A DNA stretch of 64,000 bases from Triatoma infestans (GCA_011037195.1 JAAEAF010000658.1:1-64000); one strand, 5' to 3'. Positions 1 to 11,639 are shown, counted from the first letter of the stretch. Notes: a model not told the origin generated them from the sequence alone. Translations and numbers: made by a program.

Positions 1-539
1 TACCGCAATATACCATGTAAAATTTACACCCCATGTAAAGTGGTATAACGCTTGAATATTTTATATCAAGCACATCCACACTAGTTGTCAGAAAGCTAAA
101 ACAATCACGAATTTCATAAAAAATAATATACCCTATATAAATCAAGATTTGCTGTCTGGATACAAATGAAGTGATGCACTTTTCTGGTAATATTTGTATT
201 TATACGTACAGCTATTAATAATAAGAGAAAGTAAACGTTTTTTGATGCTGGAACGAATCGGCGTTGGAAATACTATTGGAATTGGAACCTCTACAATAGT
301 GAAGACAATGAGAAAACAATTTAGGATGAGATGCAAAGGAAAGTGGATAAGAATGTCCAGGGGAGGTCTTACTAAGATGGGAGCAAGATAAGGCAAACAA
401 ACCGATTAGTGGAAGAAGCACTGGAGATACACGGATGGGTGACTCCAGGCTAAAAAATTTATAAAAGGTAGAGACAGGGGGGGATTTGAGGTGTCTTCTC
501 ACTCTGAGTAGATAAAAACGTTTCAATATTCCAGTGCTT
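1..539. other. No gene; possible LINE scraps
   Basis: I see no convincing gene. Overlapping open frames of 65-103 codons on both strands between about 140 and 526 show no recognisable motif. Around 415-510 the translation resembles the segment of the LINE at 53.84 kb that lies before its C-terminal cysteine/histidine motif, so part of this stretch is probably an older scrap of that LINE family. Confidence 0.4.
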
Positions 540-1235
540 TGAATAAGCCATGCTGGGCCTCTATATTATTGGGTGTATGCTGGAGAAGACTTAATGGGCT
601 CATTCAGAGGAACAGAGTGGAGCAGGTTCTGGGTAACCAGACATACGGGTATAGAGGGCAATGAGTGGGCGGACGAGTTGGCTAAGGTCCTCATTACTGT
701 TTTGTGGTCCCGAGCAATCAGTAGCCGTCACAAAGCAATTTTGTGACAAAGATGATAAACTATGAAGGAGTAAAGGACTGGAGAAGCACTAGAGGTACAT
801 GGAGGTGTGAGTCCAAGCTAAAAGATTTAGTAAAGGTATAAGACATGTGGACTTCCGGTAATTTTGCTCGATGAGTAGGATACGATTGATATTCCTGGTT
901 GGTGTTTTGCCTGGACACGCTTGTATAACCAGTCGTTTGTACAAAATAGTCTAAGGCCTCTCTAACCGTCTAATCCTTTGTGCCAGAATTATGTCGAAGG
1001 AATCTGAAAAAATTGTGAACGGTGAACACTACCTACGTTATATTTCACCAATATTAGGTTCCGTAGATTTGGGAAGGCAGCACTCTCAAAGGAATGATCG
1101 CGAGGAGGAGTTGAAGATTAAGGATAAGATATTGCAGTCAGACTGACAGATTGTTGTGGGGAGGATTCTTATTATAGCTTTTTATTTTTGTGGGGGGATA
1201 AAAGCCACAATGCCTTTGGGTACCCATTATTAATA
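540..1235 (+). pseudogene. Decayed RNase H-bearing non-LTR retrotransposon (I/LOA-like) 3' part
   Basis: Near 640-690 the translation reads as an RNase H segment, with G-I-E-G-N-E-W-A-D-E-L-A-K around the motif that follows the WVPGH-type box. Stops and frameshifts break everything after it. The end, a GGGGGATAAAAGCCA motif then T/A-rich triplets near 1195-1240, matches the end of the LINE at 53840-54308, so both belong to one family. RNase H plus a TAA-type tail fits I/LOA/R1-related LINEs, but the clade is inferred. It cannot make a functional protein. Confidence 0.6.
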
Positions 1236-1239
1236 ATGA

Positions 1240-2480
1240 ATTGTCGTTGCAAGTATTACTGGGAAGATAAGGAAGGCGCTGCCATACAATATAGTCACAC
1301 TAAGCTAAAACTATTGCACTGAATCCCTATTGTACTGATAAAATTTATACAAAGATTTCATGTTACAATGTTGTCCACCAATTTTGTATTTTCCAAGAAT
1401 GGTTTTGACGGAAATTTGAAGCATTTCCATCGTTAACTGTTCTACAGTCTTTAAACGCATGCGAATAAACAATAATTCCCATCCATTTTCAAAAAAAACA
1501 AAAAAAAACACGATGAAACGATTAACGTGGCCAGTTGCTGCCGTTTGGACTGTTTGCTTTATTTATTCCCCTTCCCCAACAAAATAACTACTTATACTAT
1601 GTGGCAACACAAACACCCATGGTGAATACAAAATTAGTGGAGTTCTCAGTTTAACGAAGCTATATTAAAAGTGTAGAAAGGAGGGGAAAAACAAAAAAAA
1701 AACATTCAGCCCTTTAATTCGTAACATGCTAACAGAGAAAGCGTGGTAGTTTATCTAATTTTACTGGAATTTGCATAGAAGTACTCCTATCCTGGAATAT
1801 ACTGCGTTGCCCAGGACGACCTACGCTCCCCACAACCCTAGTTGGGTAATGATGGTGATTTTTACAGAAGGGAGCAATAGAACCCTTATTTTCTATTCGT
1901 ATTTTTTTTGCCATGCCATATGCGTCCATATGCAAGTAGCATACGCATGAGCAAAATGATTTATTTATGCATAACTTTTTCTGATTTTTCCAGTTAATGA
2001 CTTGAAAAATTTCAAGTATTGCAATCAAAATAGGATTAGATATACTTGCAGATGATATTTACGATGACAAAATGACGACAATGAACAAAAAAAAGTGAAA
2101 CACTCACACGAACTCTCTTACTGCAATTTACTAAAGTTTGGTTATGTTTAACATTACTAGGGAGTTGGAGTTCATCCCTGAAATTGGATGAAATCCCTGA
2201 AGGGAGCTGGAGTTCATCCCTTCTCTAGAATCATTACCATGACCTTACAAGTCCTTGAAAATCTTGAAGAAACTGACTTGGAAGAGATGCGGTTGGTTGT
2301 TAGGTTACATCCTAGCACCAATTGGCTGGGTACAATAGATCCTTCAAGATCGAAGTGCACCATATCTCTCATTAAAAAAAAAGAAAGTCTCAAGTATTCA
2401 TCGTTGTAAATATATTCACAAAACAGCTCCGCTAGGAACAAGCAAAAATAAATTTATCTAAAATAACAAAAAAAAACCTT
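1240..2480. other. No gene recognised
   Basis: AT-rich sequence with poly-A/T runs. Short open frames (66-99 codons) have no recognisable domain. Near 2095-2125 there is a minus-strand copy of the ENR tail (GTAAGAG... followed by the TGTGAG/TTTCAC hairpin). A short direct repeat built on GGAGTTCATCCCT occurs at 2170-2225. Confidence 0.4.
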
Positions 2481-2499
2481 ACAAATAAAAAAGGCCTGT

Positions 2500-2700
2500 A
2501 TGTGTGTAGAATCGATTTCGGGAAAATCGTAAAATCGTGAAAAAACTATTGAATACAGTCACATGTTTGGTTGATAGATTTTCAACCGGAACCTTGCGAT
2601 GAACTGAACGGAATTAGAGTTTTCAACTTCCGCCAATATTTTTTTTTTTTTGAAAATTTAATTCAAATAAGGTCAGTTGCATCCACAACGTTTTTGATCA
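2500..2700. repeat. ENR interspersed repeat fragment
   Basis: It contains the diagnostic phrases of the ENR family: a TTTCGGGAAAATCG-type segment, a GATAGATTTTCAACCGGAA segment and a poly-T run. It is a partial, diverged copy. Confidence 0.5.
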
Positions 2701-3048
2701 TACGGTAAAAAATTTTTAGTAACACGAAGAAGAGCATGGGAGCTTGCACACGTTACGATCTCCACACGGCCTTGCACGATTGCATAATCGAATGCACGCA
2801 CCACGATTTTTATTTGTACGGTACCTGTGATAAGTTAATTTCTGCTTCTGCGCTCACTGAGTGTTTTTCGGTTCTTTGCTAAAATAGTTGTTTAATTTAT
2901 GATTTTTATATAGTATTTTATTAACTATTTTAGTGTTAAATTTTATAAGTGAATTAATAATTGTATTGTTGTATCTCTATCCGAGCTCTGACACCACTTG
3001 TCATATCTCTACCCTATCCGACCAGCATACTCTAATATAAAATAACCA

Positions 3049-3074
3049 GAGAGAGAGAGAGAGTGAGAGAGAAA
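3049..3074. repeat. (GA)n microsatellite
   Basis: Nearly pure GA dinucleotide run with one GT interruption. Confidence 0.9.
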
Positions 3075-3139
3075 CAGCTTAGGAACACCGTTTATTCCTT
3101 ATCTCAAGATATACAAACCTTGGTAACAGTACCAAAATC

Positions 3140-3470
3140 AAAACACAACTATACTGTCTTTCATTTTATTTTATTTTATCGTTTCTTCTTCATCAGATTC
3201 TTTATCTTCCTTTTTGGTTTTCATCTTCACCAGTTTCTTCACCTACTTCAATTTCTTCATCGATATTATTCACTTCTTCACTGTCATATGCCATTTCTTC
3301 CAATTAATCTTTTAATGATTCTTCATCGAATAACTCTTATTCTCCACTTACTTTTAATTTTATCATTTCTTCTTCAGATTTTTTACCTTTTTCCATTGGT
3401 CTTCATCATCACCAATTTCTTCTTCAGAAAGTGTGTAAAATGTTACTGTTTGATCCCTTCTCTAGTTAAT
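3140..3470 (-). repeat. GAA/GAT-rich low-complexity tract (acidic on minus strand)
   Basis: On the minus strand the tract is rich in GAA, GAT and AAA triplets. It reads as short acidic stretches rich in Glu and Asp with several in-frame stops, for example an open run of about 30 residues at roughly 3205-3310. It may be a relic of an acidic coding segment or simply an expanded trinucleotide region. The plus-strand frame of 153 codons over it is a Phe/Leu-rich shadow. Confidence 0.45.
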
Positions 3471-3572
3471 TGGACGAACCCAGAAACTCTGTTAAGCCAA
3501 TTGGGCCTACGACGCCTAAGATGACATATGACAATAACCACATAGCAGCAACACGTTTAGGATTCATTACTA

Positions 3573-3773
3573 ATGAGTGACCGAAGTACGAAATATCGTT
3601 GTATATGCAAGGAACGCTTTCACGATAAAATAGTGGTCGATATTTTACCGTACGATCGAAATCGTTATGTGTACAAGTGGCCTAATAAACACATACAATT
3701 TGATAAAAACAATTCCTTTTCAATTGGTCTCAAAACTTGTATTTCTGTTGGAAATTCACTTTCAAAAATATGA
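3573..3773 (+). other. Unrecognised 66-codon open frame, probably not a gene
   Basis: An ATG-started frame of 66 codons with a fairly balanced amino-acid composition (Cys, Trp, Tyr and charged residues) unlike the low-complexity shadows nearby. I recognise no family, and no splice sites or promoter stand out. It could be a fragment of a decayed transposon protein. Confidence 0.15.
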
Positions 3774-4251
3774 TGCGATTGTAGGAGTAGCAATTTTTTT
3801 CAGTGAAATTGGAATTTATAGTAGAGCTCTGGAAGAAGTTTGAAATGAAGCTTTCCCTTTAATGTACGTACAATGCTGCCAACTATTTAACATAAAGGGA
3901 AACTAACTATTTTCTATTTATTTCAAATTCGAAGTCAGGCAATTAGAATTGTAATATTTGATTAAAGTATGTATATATATATGTGTATGAAGTGGCGGCT
4001 ACTAATTAGTTCTACTAACTATTACTTTGGTAAACTTTAATTTACATAGCAATTGCATTTACATGGATATTACTCTAGATTCTATAAATATGCAATTTTA
4101 GTTTGTTATATAGGTGTATATATATACCGGATGATCCGTTCATATCAAGTATCAAAACAAAATTGCATAACAATCTGCTTGCAACACATTTAGTTGGGCG
4201 GTTGATCGTTGTGTAATGCAATTACATGAAATACAAACGTTATTATTTATG

Positions 4252-4252
4252 T

Positions 4253-4279
<27 letters not shown>
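4252..4279. repeat. (GA)n microsatellite
   Basis: Uninterrupted run of about 14 GA units. Confidence 0.9.
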
Positions 4280-4283
<4 letters not shown>

Positions 4284-4904
4284 TTACGGGAGTCTTTGAG
4301 AGCGCAGAACGTGAGAGATATACATATATGAACCTTGTATCTAGTATGGATATATGACATATACGTAGAATATTCAGCATGTAGCAAATCTATGTAAACT
4401 TAATTACCCGAGGAAAATTATAGCATATTAAAGAATCGTTTATGCATGCATAATCATTATAGTTATGCATATGTAATGTATATGTATAGGTAAAATATAA
4501 TTGCAATGGATCTATGCACAATTTCAATATTTATCTAGACTGAAGAAATCCATAAATATATAAGTCTGGTGTGAGATGGTAAGGGAGGGGGCAAGTACCT
4601 AACCAGACAGGTAGGAGAAATGATTATATCGTAATCCAGAAGAAAGAGCCAATAACATTCTATTAATCCCATAAATCATTTGAAATTTAACGCCTTAAAT
4701 TTGGAAAAACAAAAACTGCCTGAAATACTTTTTTCCGGAAAAATTATACAAATAAAAATGAGGTTTGTATCCGGTCTACTTTAAACGGAAATCATTACAA
4801 GATTTCCCCCCCCCCAACTCAAAAACTATAAAATTGCATTTCCGGTTTTTCGTTTTTCTCCAAATGTAAACATTGTACCAAACTTTCTATAATAAATTAA
4901 TATT

Positions 4905-5202
4905 ATCAGAGACATTTTCCGGTCGTTCGCCCATCTTCACGATGCGTTTGTCACACAGTGTGATAAACACAGACTTGCACAGAGCAAATTCAGTTTACAC
5001 ACTGACTAGTCTTTTTAATTGTATTTAAAAACTAAACTCTTAAAACTAGGTCAAGAGAGGGTCTGTGTTATCACAACTGTCTGACAAACGCATCCAGAAG
5101 ATGGGCGAACGCCCGAAACCGGGTCGATGACCACAAAATGAAGCAGGCTACCACGGAAAATGTCTCTGATACTTTCCAGCTTTGCGGAACCAACCACCAC
5201 AA
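4905..5202 (-). mobile_element. Asymmetric fold-back element with hammerhead-like arms, copy 1
   Basis: Two inverted arms (about 4905-5015 and 5062-5170) surround a short spacer. The right end extends about 30 bases further than the left and ends in CCAACCACCACAA. The same short direct repeat, TAAATTAATATT, flanks it at 4893-4904 and 5203-5214, and the match can be extended to 16 bases. The arms carry the GATGGGCGAACGCCCGAAAC core seen in the other copies. Here the plus-strand copy has a changed core (CAGAAGA in place of CTGAAGA). It belongs to the family at 22276, 41822, 47010 and 48744. Confidence 0.75.
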
Positions 5203-5269
5203 TAAATTAATATTATTTATATGATAGAACCATACAATTATTGTGCTGTAATGGTATTTTAGGTTTACG

Positions 5270-6540
5270 CTATATCCCCCCCCCCAAATCAAGTTTCCCA
5301 AGAAAATGTTTCAAGTAGTGGTAGGAATTTATGTATAGTAAACAATAATTAAAGAAAATCGTGTTAAAATTGATAAAATAACTTTCAGAAGTTGCTTTGA
5401 ATTTGGGTTGATAGATTTTGTCAAAAATACCTTACAATCAGATGCGGTATGGTGGTGGTATCGAAATGGAATATAAAGTTTGTGGTCCTTGCGATTTTTT
5501 GTTTGTTTTTAATATATATATATATATATCATGTCTTACTCAGGAGAACTCAAAAAAAATGTATTTCCGGTGAAGATTCTATTTCGAAAATTTGATACGA
5601 TCGCAATATACTTCCTGTTACTAAGAAGGTAAAAAAAAAAAAAAATCTGGAGTGATACACGCACACAACTTTCTCTTACTCCAGTTCTCAAAATTATAAT
5701 TGACAAATTTTATAGTTTGTGTACCAAATTTAATGAAATTCGTCAATAACTAAAAAAAACTGTTCAGTAAAAGCGCACCTACGGTTTATTAATTTCCTTG
5801 AAACTCGGAATTTTGTCCATCTATTTATTTCTAATTAATTTTCATTGGATGACAGAATTGAATAATAGCACTTTAGAGAAAAACATAACCCCACCCCTCC
5901 AATAAAATTGCACTTAAATGAATTTTCTAAGAGAAATGTTTTAAATAAAAGTTGTAGATCTTTGTATGTTTAGTTTATATAAGAAGTTTCCAGAAAATTG
6001 TCGGAGCCATTTTAAAGAAATTTGCGAAAAAGTGAAAAAAATCATTTAGTAAAGTGGTAAAGTAAACGCACTTCCGGTTATCCGATTTTTTCAAACTCGG
6101 AATTTCAACAACATATTCAATTCTAATACATATTGCTTAGATGATTGAATTGCCTAATAAACTGAAATAGCACTTTAGTTGAATACCTAACCCCACCCCT
6201 CTCCAGTAACTGCCTTTAAATGAATTTTCCCAGGGAAATGTTTCAAATAAAAGTTGTAGCACGTGTATGTCTAGTCGATATAGCATGTTTGAAGAACATC
6301 GTCTGAGCCATTTTTGAGAAAAACGCAAAAAAGTAAAAAAATTAACTTGTAAAGTGGTACTTCCGGTTGACGAATTTTGACAGATAACGCAATGTCAGAT
6401 CCGATTGTGATACCTAAACGGAATATCAAGTTTCAACTTTCTCGGTTTTTCGTTTTTGAGCTATGCTGTTCACATACACACACAACACACACACACACAA
6501 CACACACACACAGACACAGCAAATCTGATAACATCGAATA
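5270..6540 (-). repeat. ENR repeat, near-complete copy with tandem ~290-bp units
   Basis: Minus-orientation copy. The tail lies at about 5640-5690 (poly-T side, hairpin, then GTAAGAGAAAGT). Units follow with the CCGGT(T/A) motif near 5777, 6070 and 6360, spaced about 290 bp. It ends with a GAGCTATGCTGTTCA segment and a CA microsatellite. Each unit also holds a CACCCCTC block, an ATTAATT block and an AATCGTCGGAGCCATTTT-type block. The layout matches 32250-33140. No protein is encoded. Confidence 0.8.
6476..6512. repeat. (CA)n microsatellite inside ENR
   Basis: Imperfect CA run at the head end of the ENR copy. The same position carries CA/GT runs in other ENR copies, so the microsatellite is part of the family structure. 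Confidence 0.85.
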
Positions 6541-6574
6541 CAAATAATAATAATAATGATAAACAAAAAAAATT

Positions 6575-7330
6575 ACTAAACGAGCGGAGGAGCTACCTAA
6601 TGGTACTCCAAATCATTCCCTGTCGTTGTTGAAAAAAGAACTCGAGGTCACTGACGTTTTAGACGACGGGAAGGATCGTCCGGGAGGGTTCGAGAGGAGA
6701 AATTTCTGGCTAAAGGGTTTATATATATGGTAGGACAGTGTTTTAGGGAATTTTTAATAAGAAGAAGAAGAAGCAACATCATTCACGAATGGGATATTAA
6801 GGTCATTGTGGATTGTATGGTTCGAGACGAAGTAGGAAGCATTTAACAATGGCGCGCAGAATTTTTGATTGAAGGGATTGGATTCGTTGAATATTGGAAC
6901 GCTTAGCGGAGCCCCAAAGTTCTATTCCGTATGTCCAGATAGGTTTTTAGATTGAGTTGTCATATTAGTGGTTTGTTTAATAATGTTAGTTTAGAACTGT
7001 TGTCAAGTAGTCTTTTCAAGCAGTCTAAAGCGGTTGTTCAGTTCTTGTAATTTCAGTCTAGTGTGAGGATTCCATATCAGGCGTTTGTCTATCTACAGCC
7101 CAAGGAAACGGACAACATTAACGTGAGGAAGAGGAATTCCTATTGTAGTATATTGTACGTAACACAGATAATTTTCCTTAGAGTAAAATTGATATTTTCA
7201 CATTTTTATTCGTTTAACTTTATTCTCCAGTTATTGTTTCCAGGGAAGCAAGGTGGGACTGAAGTTTTCTTGTTGTGAACTGAAAGAATTGCAGTATCAG
7301 CTGTATAGGCAGACAGGCTAGGTAGGTTTG
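6575..7330 (-). pseudogene. Jockey-like non-LTR retrotransposon RT remnant
   Basis: On the minus strand the translation, across frameshifts, follows the C-terminal half of a Jockey-type reverse transcriptase. The catalytic box region lies near 7300 (Y-T-A-D-T-A where YADDTA is expected). It is followed by a K-L-N-E-x-K-C-E segment, then PIWTYGIELWGSA near 6920, then RIQSLQSKILRAIV near 6860, and an L-N-I-P-F-V segment near 6800. Several stops and indels separate these pieces, and the damaged catalytic box alone would make it inactive. No 5' part is present, as expected for a truncated LINE. The order of segments and the PIWTYGIELWG-type motif make the clade assignment fairly firm. Confidence 0.75.
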
Positions 7331-8289
7331 AGGATGGGTAGGTCATTATTTATATCTATGAAAATTGCAAGTAAGAGAAAATCGTGCTTTCTCACTAGAT
7401 GTTTTTTTAAAATTTCCTTGGATATATAAAAGGAATTTCCATGACAATATTACTTAAACATTCCGAAGACCTTAAAGATTCCAAAGACCTTAAATATATA
7501 ATATTTCCAGAAAAACAAAGAGGTACATAAAATAATCTGCACTTGAAGAATTATCAAACAGTAAAGAGTATTTTGTGAATATTAAATGAGTTTTGTTTAA
7601 CATAATTTTCCAAAATCAGTGTGAATTACAAGAAGTTTATTATAATAATGGTGGAAAGAGGTGAATGAAAGAAAGTTTGTAATATAGAGTAGAGAAGGAG
7701 TAGAAAGGAAATGTAATATGGGGCTAATAAGAATCAAGATACCGACTACTTCATCTCATTCGATGCACTATATGTTGTTTAAATCTCATTCTCTCATGGA
7801 GTTTGTGATACTGTGCTGTATCTTATCTTTACATTTTAGTAGTTTAATGGAAGATGATGTTTCTTCTACACTAATGGACTTTATAGAAGTACCTTTTAAC
7901 CTCTGCTCTCCCCCCTCCCCAAACTAACACATTTCCTAAATCTTCCCTTATTTTCCAGAAAGTATTCCCAGACTCTCATTCCAGTGTTAATCTCAACACT
8001 GTTTCTACATGCCCAAACCAATCTGACTTTGGATTTTAATTATCTTACCTAACACTGTTACTAAACATACTTACTGTTAGTATTACTTTTATTACTGTTA
8101 GTATTATTATTATTAGTGTTATTGTACTCCGTATCAAAACAACATAAAAGTATGTACATACTTAGCTACTTGTATGGAAGTTTAATCTACTTAAATACAT
8201 TTACTTGTATATTGTATTACTCTTATTTTCTGTACTAATGTAATAATGTTTTATATATTCTTTAATCTTATTTTACTTTCTCTTACACC
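7331..8289. other. No gene recognised
   Basis: AT-rich sequence. A 69-codon plus-strand frame at 7718-7927 has no known motif, is Ser/Leu-rich and ends in a CT-rich stretch. A TTA/ATT-rich low-complexity patch lies at 8080-8120. Confidence 0.4.
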
Positions 8290-9050
8290 TGTAGTAAGAG
8301 GAAGTATTACGAACGTTTTTTCAAAATTTTCGAACTTGAGTTTTCACCGGAAATACATGTTTTGAGGTCCTCTGAGTTCCAAAAAAAAACAAACAAAATA
8401 TCAAATTCCGACAAACTTTGAATTCCGTTTAGGTACCTACCACTATAACTAATACGAAGGTTTCTTGTCAAAATCTATCAACCGGAAGTGCGACTTTACT
8501 GAATTGTTTTTGACGAAGTTTTTTTCTTAGAAAAATGTTTACAATAAAAGTAATAGAAAAGTTAATATTTATGCACCAAGCATTCTGTATAAAGAAAATC
8601 GTTGCAATCGTTTTCGAGAAATTACCCAAAAAAACTCTGTAAAATCGCACTTGCAGTGAACCTATTTTTTTTAAATTTGGCATTCAATCAATACTTTTTA
8701 ATGTGTATTATATTATGAAAGTGGTAAAGCCATATATTATATTGAATTGTTTGCTTTAATGGAACGCATAACGCTACTGTTCCCCTAGAACTCCCCCCCC
8801 AAATTTCCCAGGAAAATGTTTCAAAAAAAAGTGATAGGTATTTATGTGTGTAGATAGTATTAACAAGTTTAATGAAAATCGTTGGAGTCATTTTCCAGCA
8901 AATCACAAAATACTGGAAAGAAAAGTCACATTTCCGGTTGATGAATTTTATCCGAAATCTTTGTGCCTGATGCGGTGGCTAAATGGAATACCAAGAATGA
9001 CCTTTCTGCAACTTTTCTCACACACACACGCAAATACAGACTATTTGCTA
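8290..9050 (-). repeat. ENR repeat fragments
   Basis: It begins with a head-to-head junction (CTCTTACACC...GTAAGAGGAAGTATT) and continues with TTTTCACCGGAAATACATG and FGxx-free noncoding ENR blocks: ATCAACCGGAAGTGCGAC, a TTTCGAGAAATTA block and GATGAATTTTATCCG. Orientation changes within the stretch, so more than one copy is present. Confidence 0.65.
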
Positions 9051-9054
9051 AAAA

Positions 9055-10045
9055 TTTTTACTTTCTCTTTTACTCCTACTAAGAGGAAGTATTTATTGTG
9101 ATCGTGGCAAATTTTCGATATCGAGTTTTCACCGGAAATATCCGTTTTTTGAGGTCCTCTGAGTCCAAAAAAGTGGTTTTTAGCAAATGGTCTGTGTGTG
9201 TGTGTGTGTGTATGGACTAGCATAGCTCAAATAAGAAAAATCTAAGAAAGTTCAAACTTGATATTCCGTTTAGGTAATCGTCTGTGGGTCATCTGTCAAA
9301 ATTCCTCAACCGGAACTATCACTTTACTAGTTGTTTTTTTTTTTAATTTTTGCGCATTTTTTTCAAAAACAGCTCCGACGATTTTCTTGAAACTTGGTAT
9401 AGCAATTAAACATACACTGAGCTACAACTTTTATTTGAAACATTTCTCTGGGAAAAATTCATTTAAGGGCAGTTTTGGGGGTGAGGAGAGGTTTCGGCTT
9501 CCTCTAAAGCGCTAAGTTTACTATACAATTCTGTCATCTAAATAATATTAATTAGAATTAAATATGCTGTTTAAATTCCGATATTGAAAAAAAATCGGAT
9601 GATCGGAAGTGCGTTTTTACTGAAATGTATTTTTCAGTTTTCTGGTGTTTTCTCGAAAACGGCTCCAACGATTTTCTTTAAAGTAGGAATGGGTACTATT
9701 CATTTAAAGAACTACAACTTTTATTTGAAACATTTCTTCTGATAATATCATTTGAGGGGATTTTTGGGGGAGAGGTGGGGATATGTTTTTCTTAAAAGTG
9801 CTATCATAGTTGATTCTACAATTCTACCATTCAAACAAAATTAATTAGAAATAGATAGATGGGCAAAATTCCGAGTTTCAAGAAAATTAGTAAACCGGAA
9901 GTACGTTTTTACTGAACAGATTTTCAGTTTTCGACGAACTCCGACGCTTTAAATGTGGTACATTAACTACAAAATTTGTCAATTTCAAATTTGATAATTG
10001 GAGTAGGAGAAAGTTGCGTGAGATTTTCGCACCAGATTTTTTTTT
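9055..10045 (+). repeat. ENR repeat, near-complete plus-orientation copy
   Basis: The head is CTCTTTTACTCCTACTAAGAG, followed by a GATCGTGGCAAATTTTCGA segment and a GT microsatellite (9194-9213). Three units open with CCGGAA near 9310, with CGGAAGTGCG near 9603 and CCGGAAGTACG near 9895, spaced about 290 bp. The tail is GGAGTAGGAGAAAGTTGCGT followed by a T-run near 10030. This is the clearest view of the whole element in this orientation. Open frames in it are shadows. Confidence 0.8.
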
Positions 10046-10150
10046 TTTTTTGTATTCAGGGCAGCCCAGAAACAAGTATTTCCGGTGAAATCTCAATTTC
10101 GAAAATTCTGGCACGATCGCAAAGTAATAAAGAAGTTTAGATCGAAGTGA
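10046..10150 (-). repeat. ENR head fragment in opposite orientation
   Basis: The phrase CAAGTATTTCCGGTGAAATC followed by TTTCGAAAATTCTGGCACGA is the reverse complement of the ENR head, so a second partial copy abuts the tail of the previous one. Confidence 0.6.
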
Positions 10151-11040
10151 GATCAGCATGGTATCCCTAATATAATAAACATCTTTCCACAGCTATAACA
10201 TAATGAATGCAATTTCTATATGTACGTAATTTTCTGCAACGTTACTTTATCCTTAATACAGAGATGTGTAGTGGAAAAACAGGAAAACTTATGTTACTTT
10301 TTCACTAATTAATTTATAGTTTCTTTCTAGTTTTCCGTATATAGAATCTCGTGAAATAGCTTTTACTAGTGGAAATTCAGTTGCAATTGAATTTTTTGCT
10401 AATTAGTTTTATTTAGTTAACGATTTGTTACCGTTCTTCCTCTTTTTCTTTCCTTTTTTTCTTGTTTTTCTCCTGCTGTTTCTATTAAACAGTGAGACTT
10501 AATTAAAACCTAGTGGATTAATTAAAGGATCTATTGAAAAAGGGCTCTTTGAAAATAAGCTTTAATCCTATTACTTTACAATAAGGTTACACTATGTTCC
10601 AATAAAAATAAAATGAAAGAAAAGATCTTTAAATAAATTCTTAAATAAAAGGAAATTCTAGTTCTCCCCCGCCTTTTTACTTTTTTTTCTTTAAATTTAG
10701 GTTTCCATCGCTAACAACTATAACCTACTATATTCGCAAGATGAAAAAGTTTTTGGTGTAATAATTAATGTAATTAATGTAACATTCTATAAACTTAGAA
10801 TTTTTATTACCCAACTTGAAGAGGGGGTACGGCTTGTCAGTTTAGTAAAGTCAAAGATAGTGTTTGAATGTGATTACATTGTAGTCCTAAAGATAGCGCC
10901 AACAATCAAAGACTAATAATATTTGAAATCTAAATAAATATGTCCAAAACAAAATTTCTTCAAATAAATGTGATAAAGTTAGAATATAAAAAAAACAAAA
11001 AAACTGATGTGAAACACTCACACGACTTTCTCTTACGCCT
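10151..11040. other. No gene; AT-rich spacer ending in ENR tail
   Basis: AT-rich sequence with no supported gene. At 10999-11040 there is a minus-strand ENR tail: GTGAAACACTCACAC followed by ACTTTCTCTTAC. Diverged ENR pieces continue to about 11460 (for example GTGGCACTTCCGGTTACAC near 11398). Confidence 0.45.
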
Positions 11041-11639
11041 GTGTTAAGTAACACAATTATTTATAAGATGATAAATTTTCTTTGAACTTTTTAATTTTAC
11101 TCATTAGTGCTAAACAGAAGAAATGTAGAGTTGTGGGAGGAAAAAGTACTAACCTAACAACCCAAACAGATAAGAAAGTGAAGTGCACGCCAATAACATA
11201 ACTAACCCCCCTCCCCATATATTTAACCCCACAAATTTCGCAAAACTATAATCTTTATTCTTTTTCTTTTTATTAATTTTTTAATAAAAGCGATTAGGTA
11301 TTATCTGTGCACTCACTATTTCAAGTTTAATGGAAATCGTTATAGTTGTTTTCGAGATAATTCCCCAATAAAGCTCCAAAAAAATCTAATCTGTAAAGTG
11401 GCACTTCCGGTTACACATAGTAAACTATAAACTAAATTTGATGAAAGCTTTGTATTCTTTTGCGTGAAACGGGGGCACACCCACGTAATTGCGGTAAAAA
11501 TTAATGCTGTTATAAGAAGTTTACGAAGATCAATGGTTAGTACTTGTTTATTGTATTTTATATATTATGATGTTTTTTTTGTAGACTATATTTGAATTTT
11601 TTTTTATTTTTTATTTGTTCAATCCAGGAACTTGGTGAG

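Noticed and set aside
142..526. Overlapping frames on both strands at the window start
   Set aside because: Three overlapping frames of similar length with no motif; no reason to prefer any of them.
3063..3524. 153-codon plus-strand frame
   Set aside because: Phe/Leu/His-rich reading of the complement of a GAA/GAT-rich tract, starting inside a GA microsatellite.
5270..6540. CRISPR-like array
   Set aside because: The units are about 290 bp, diverged, without unique spacers of constant length, in a eukaryotic repeat context.
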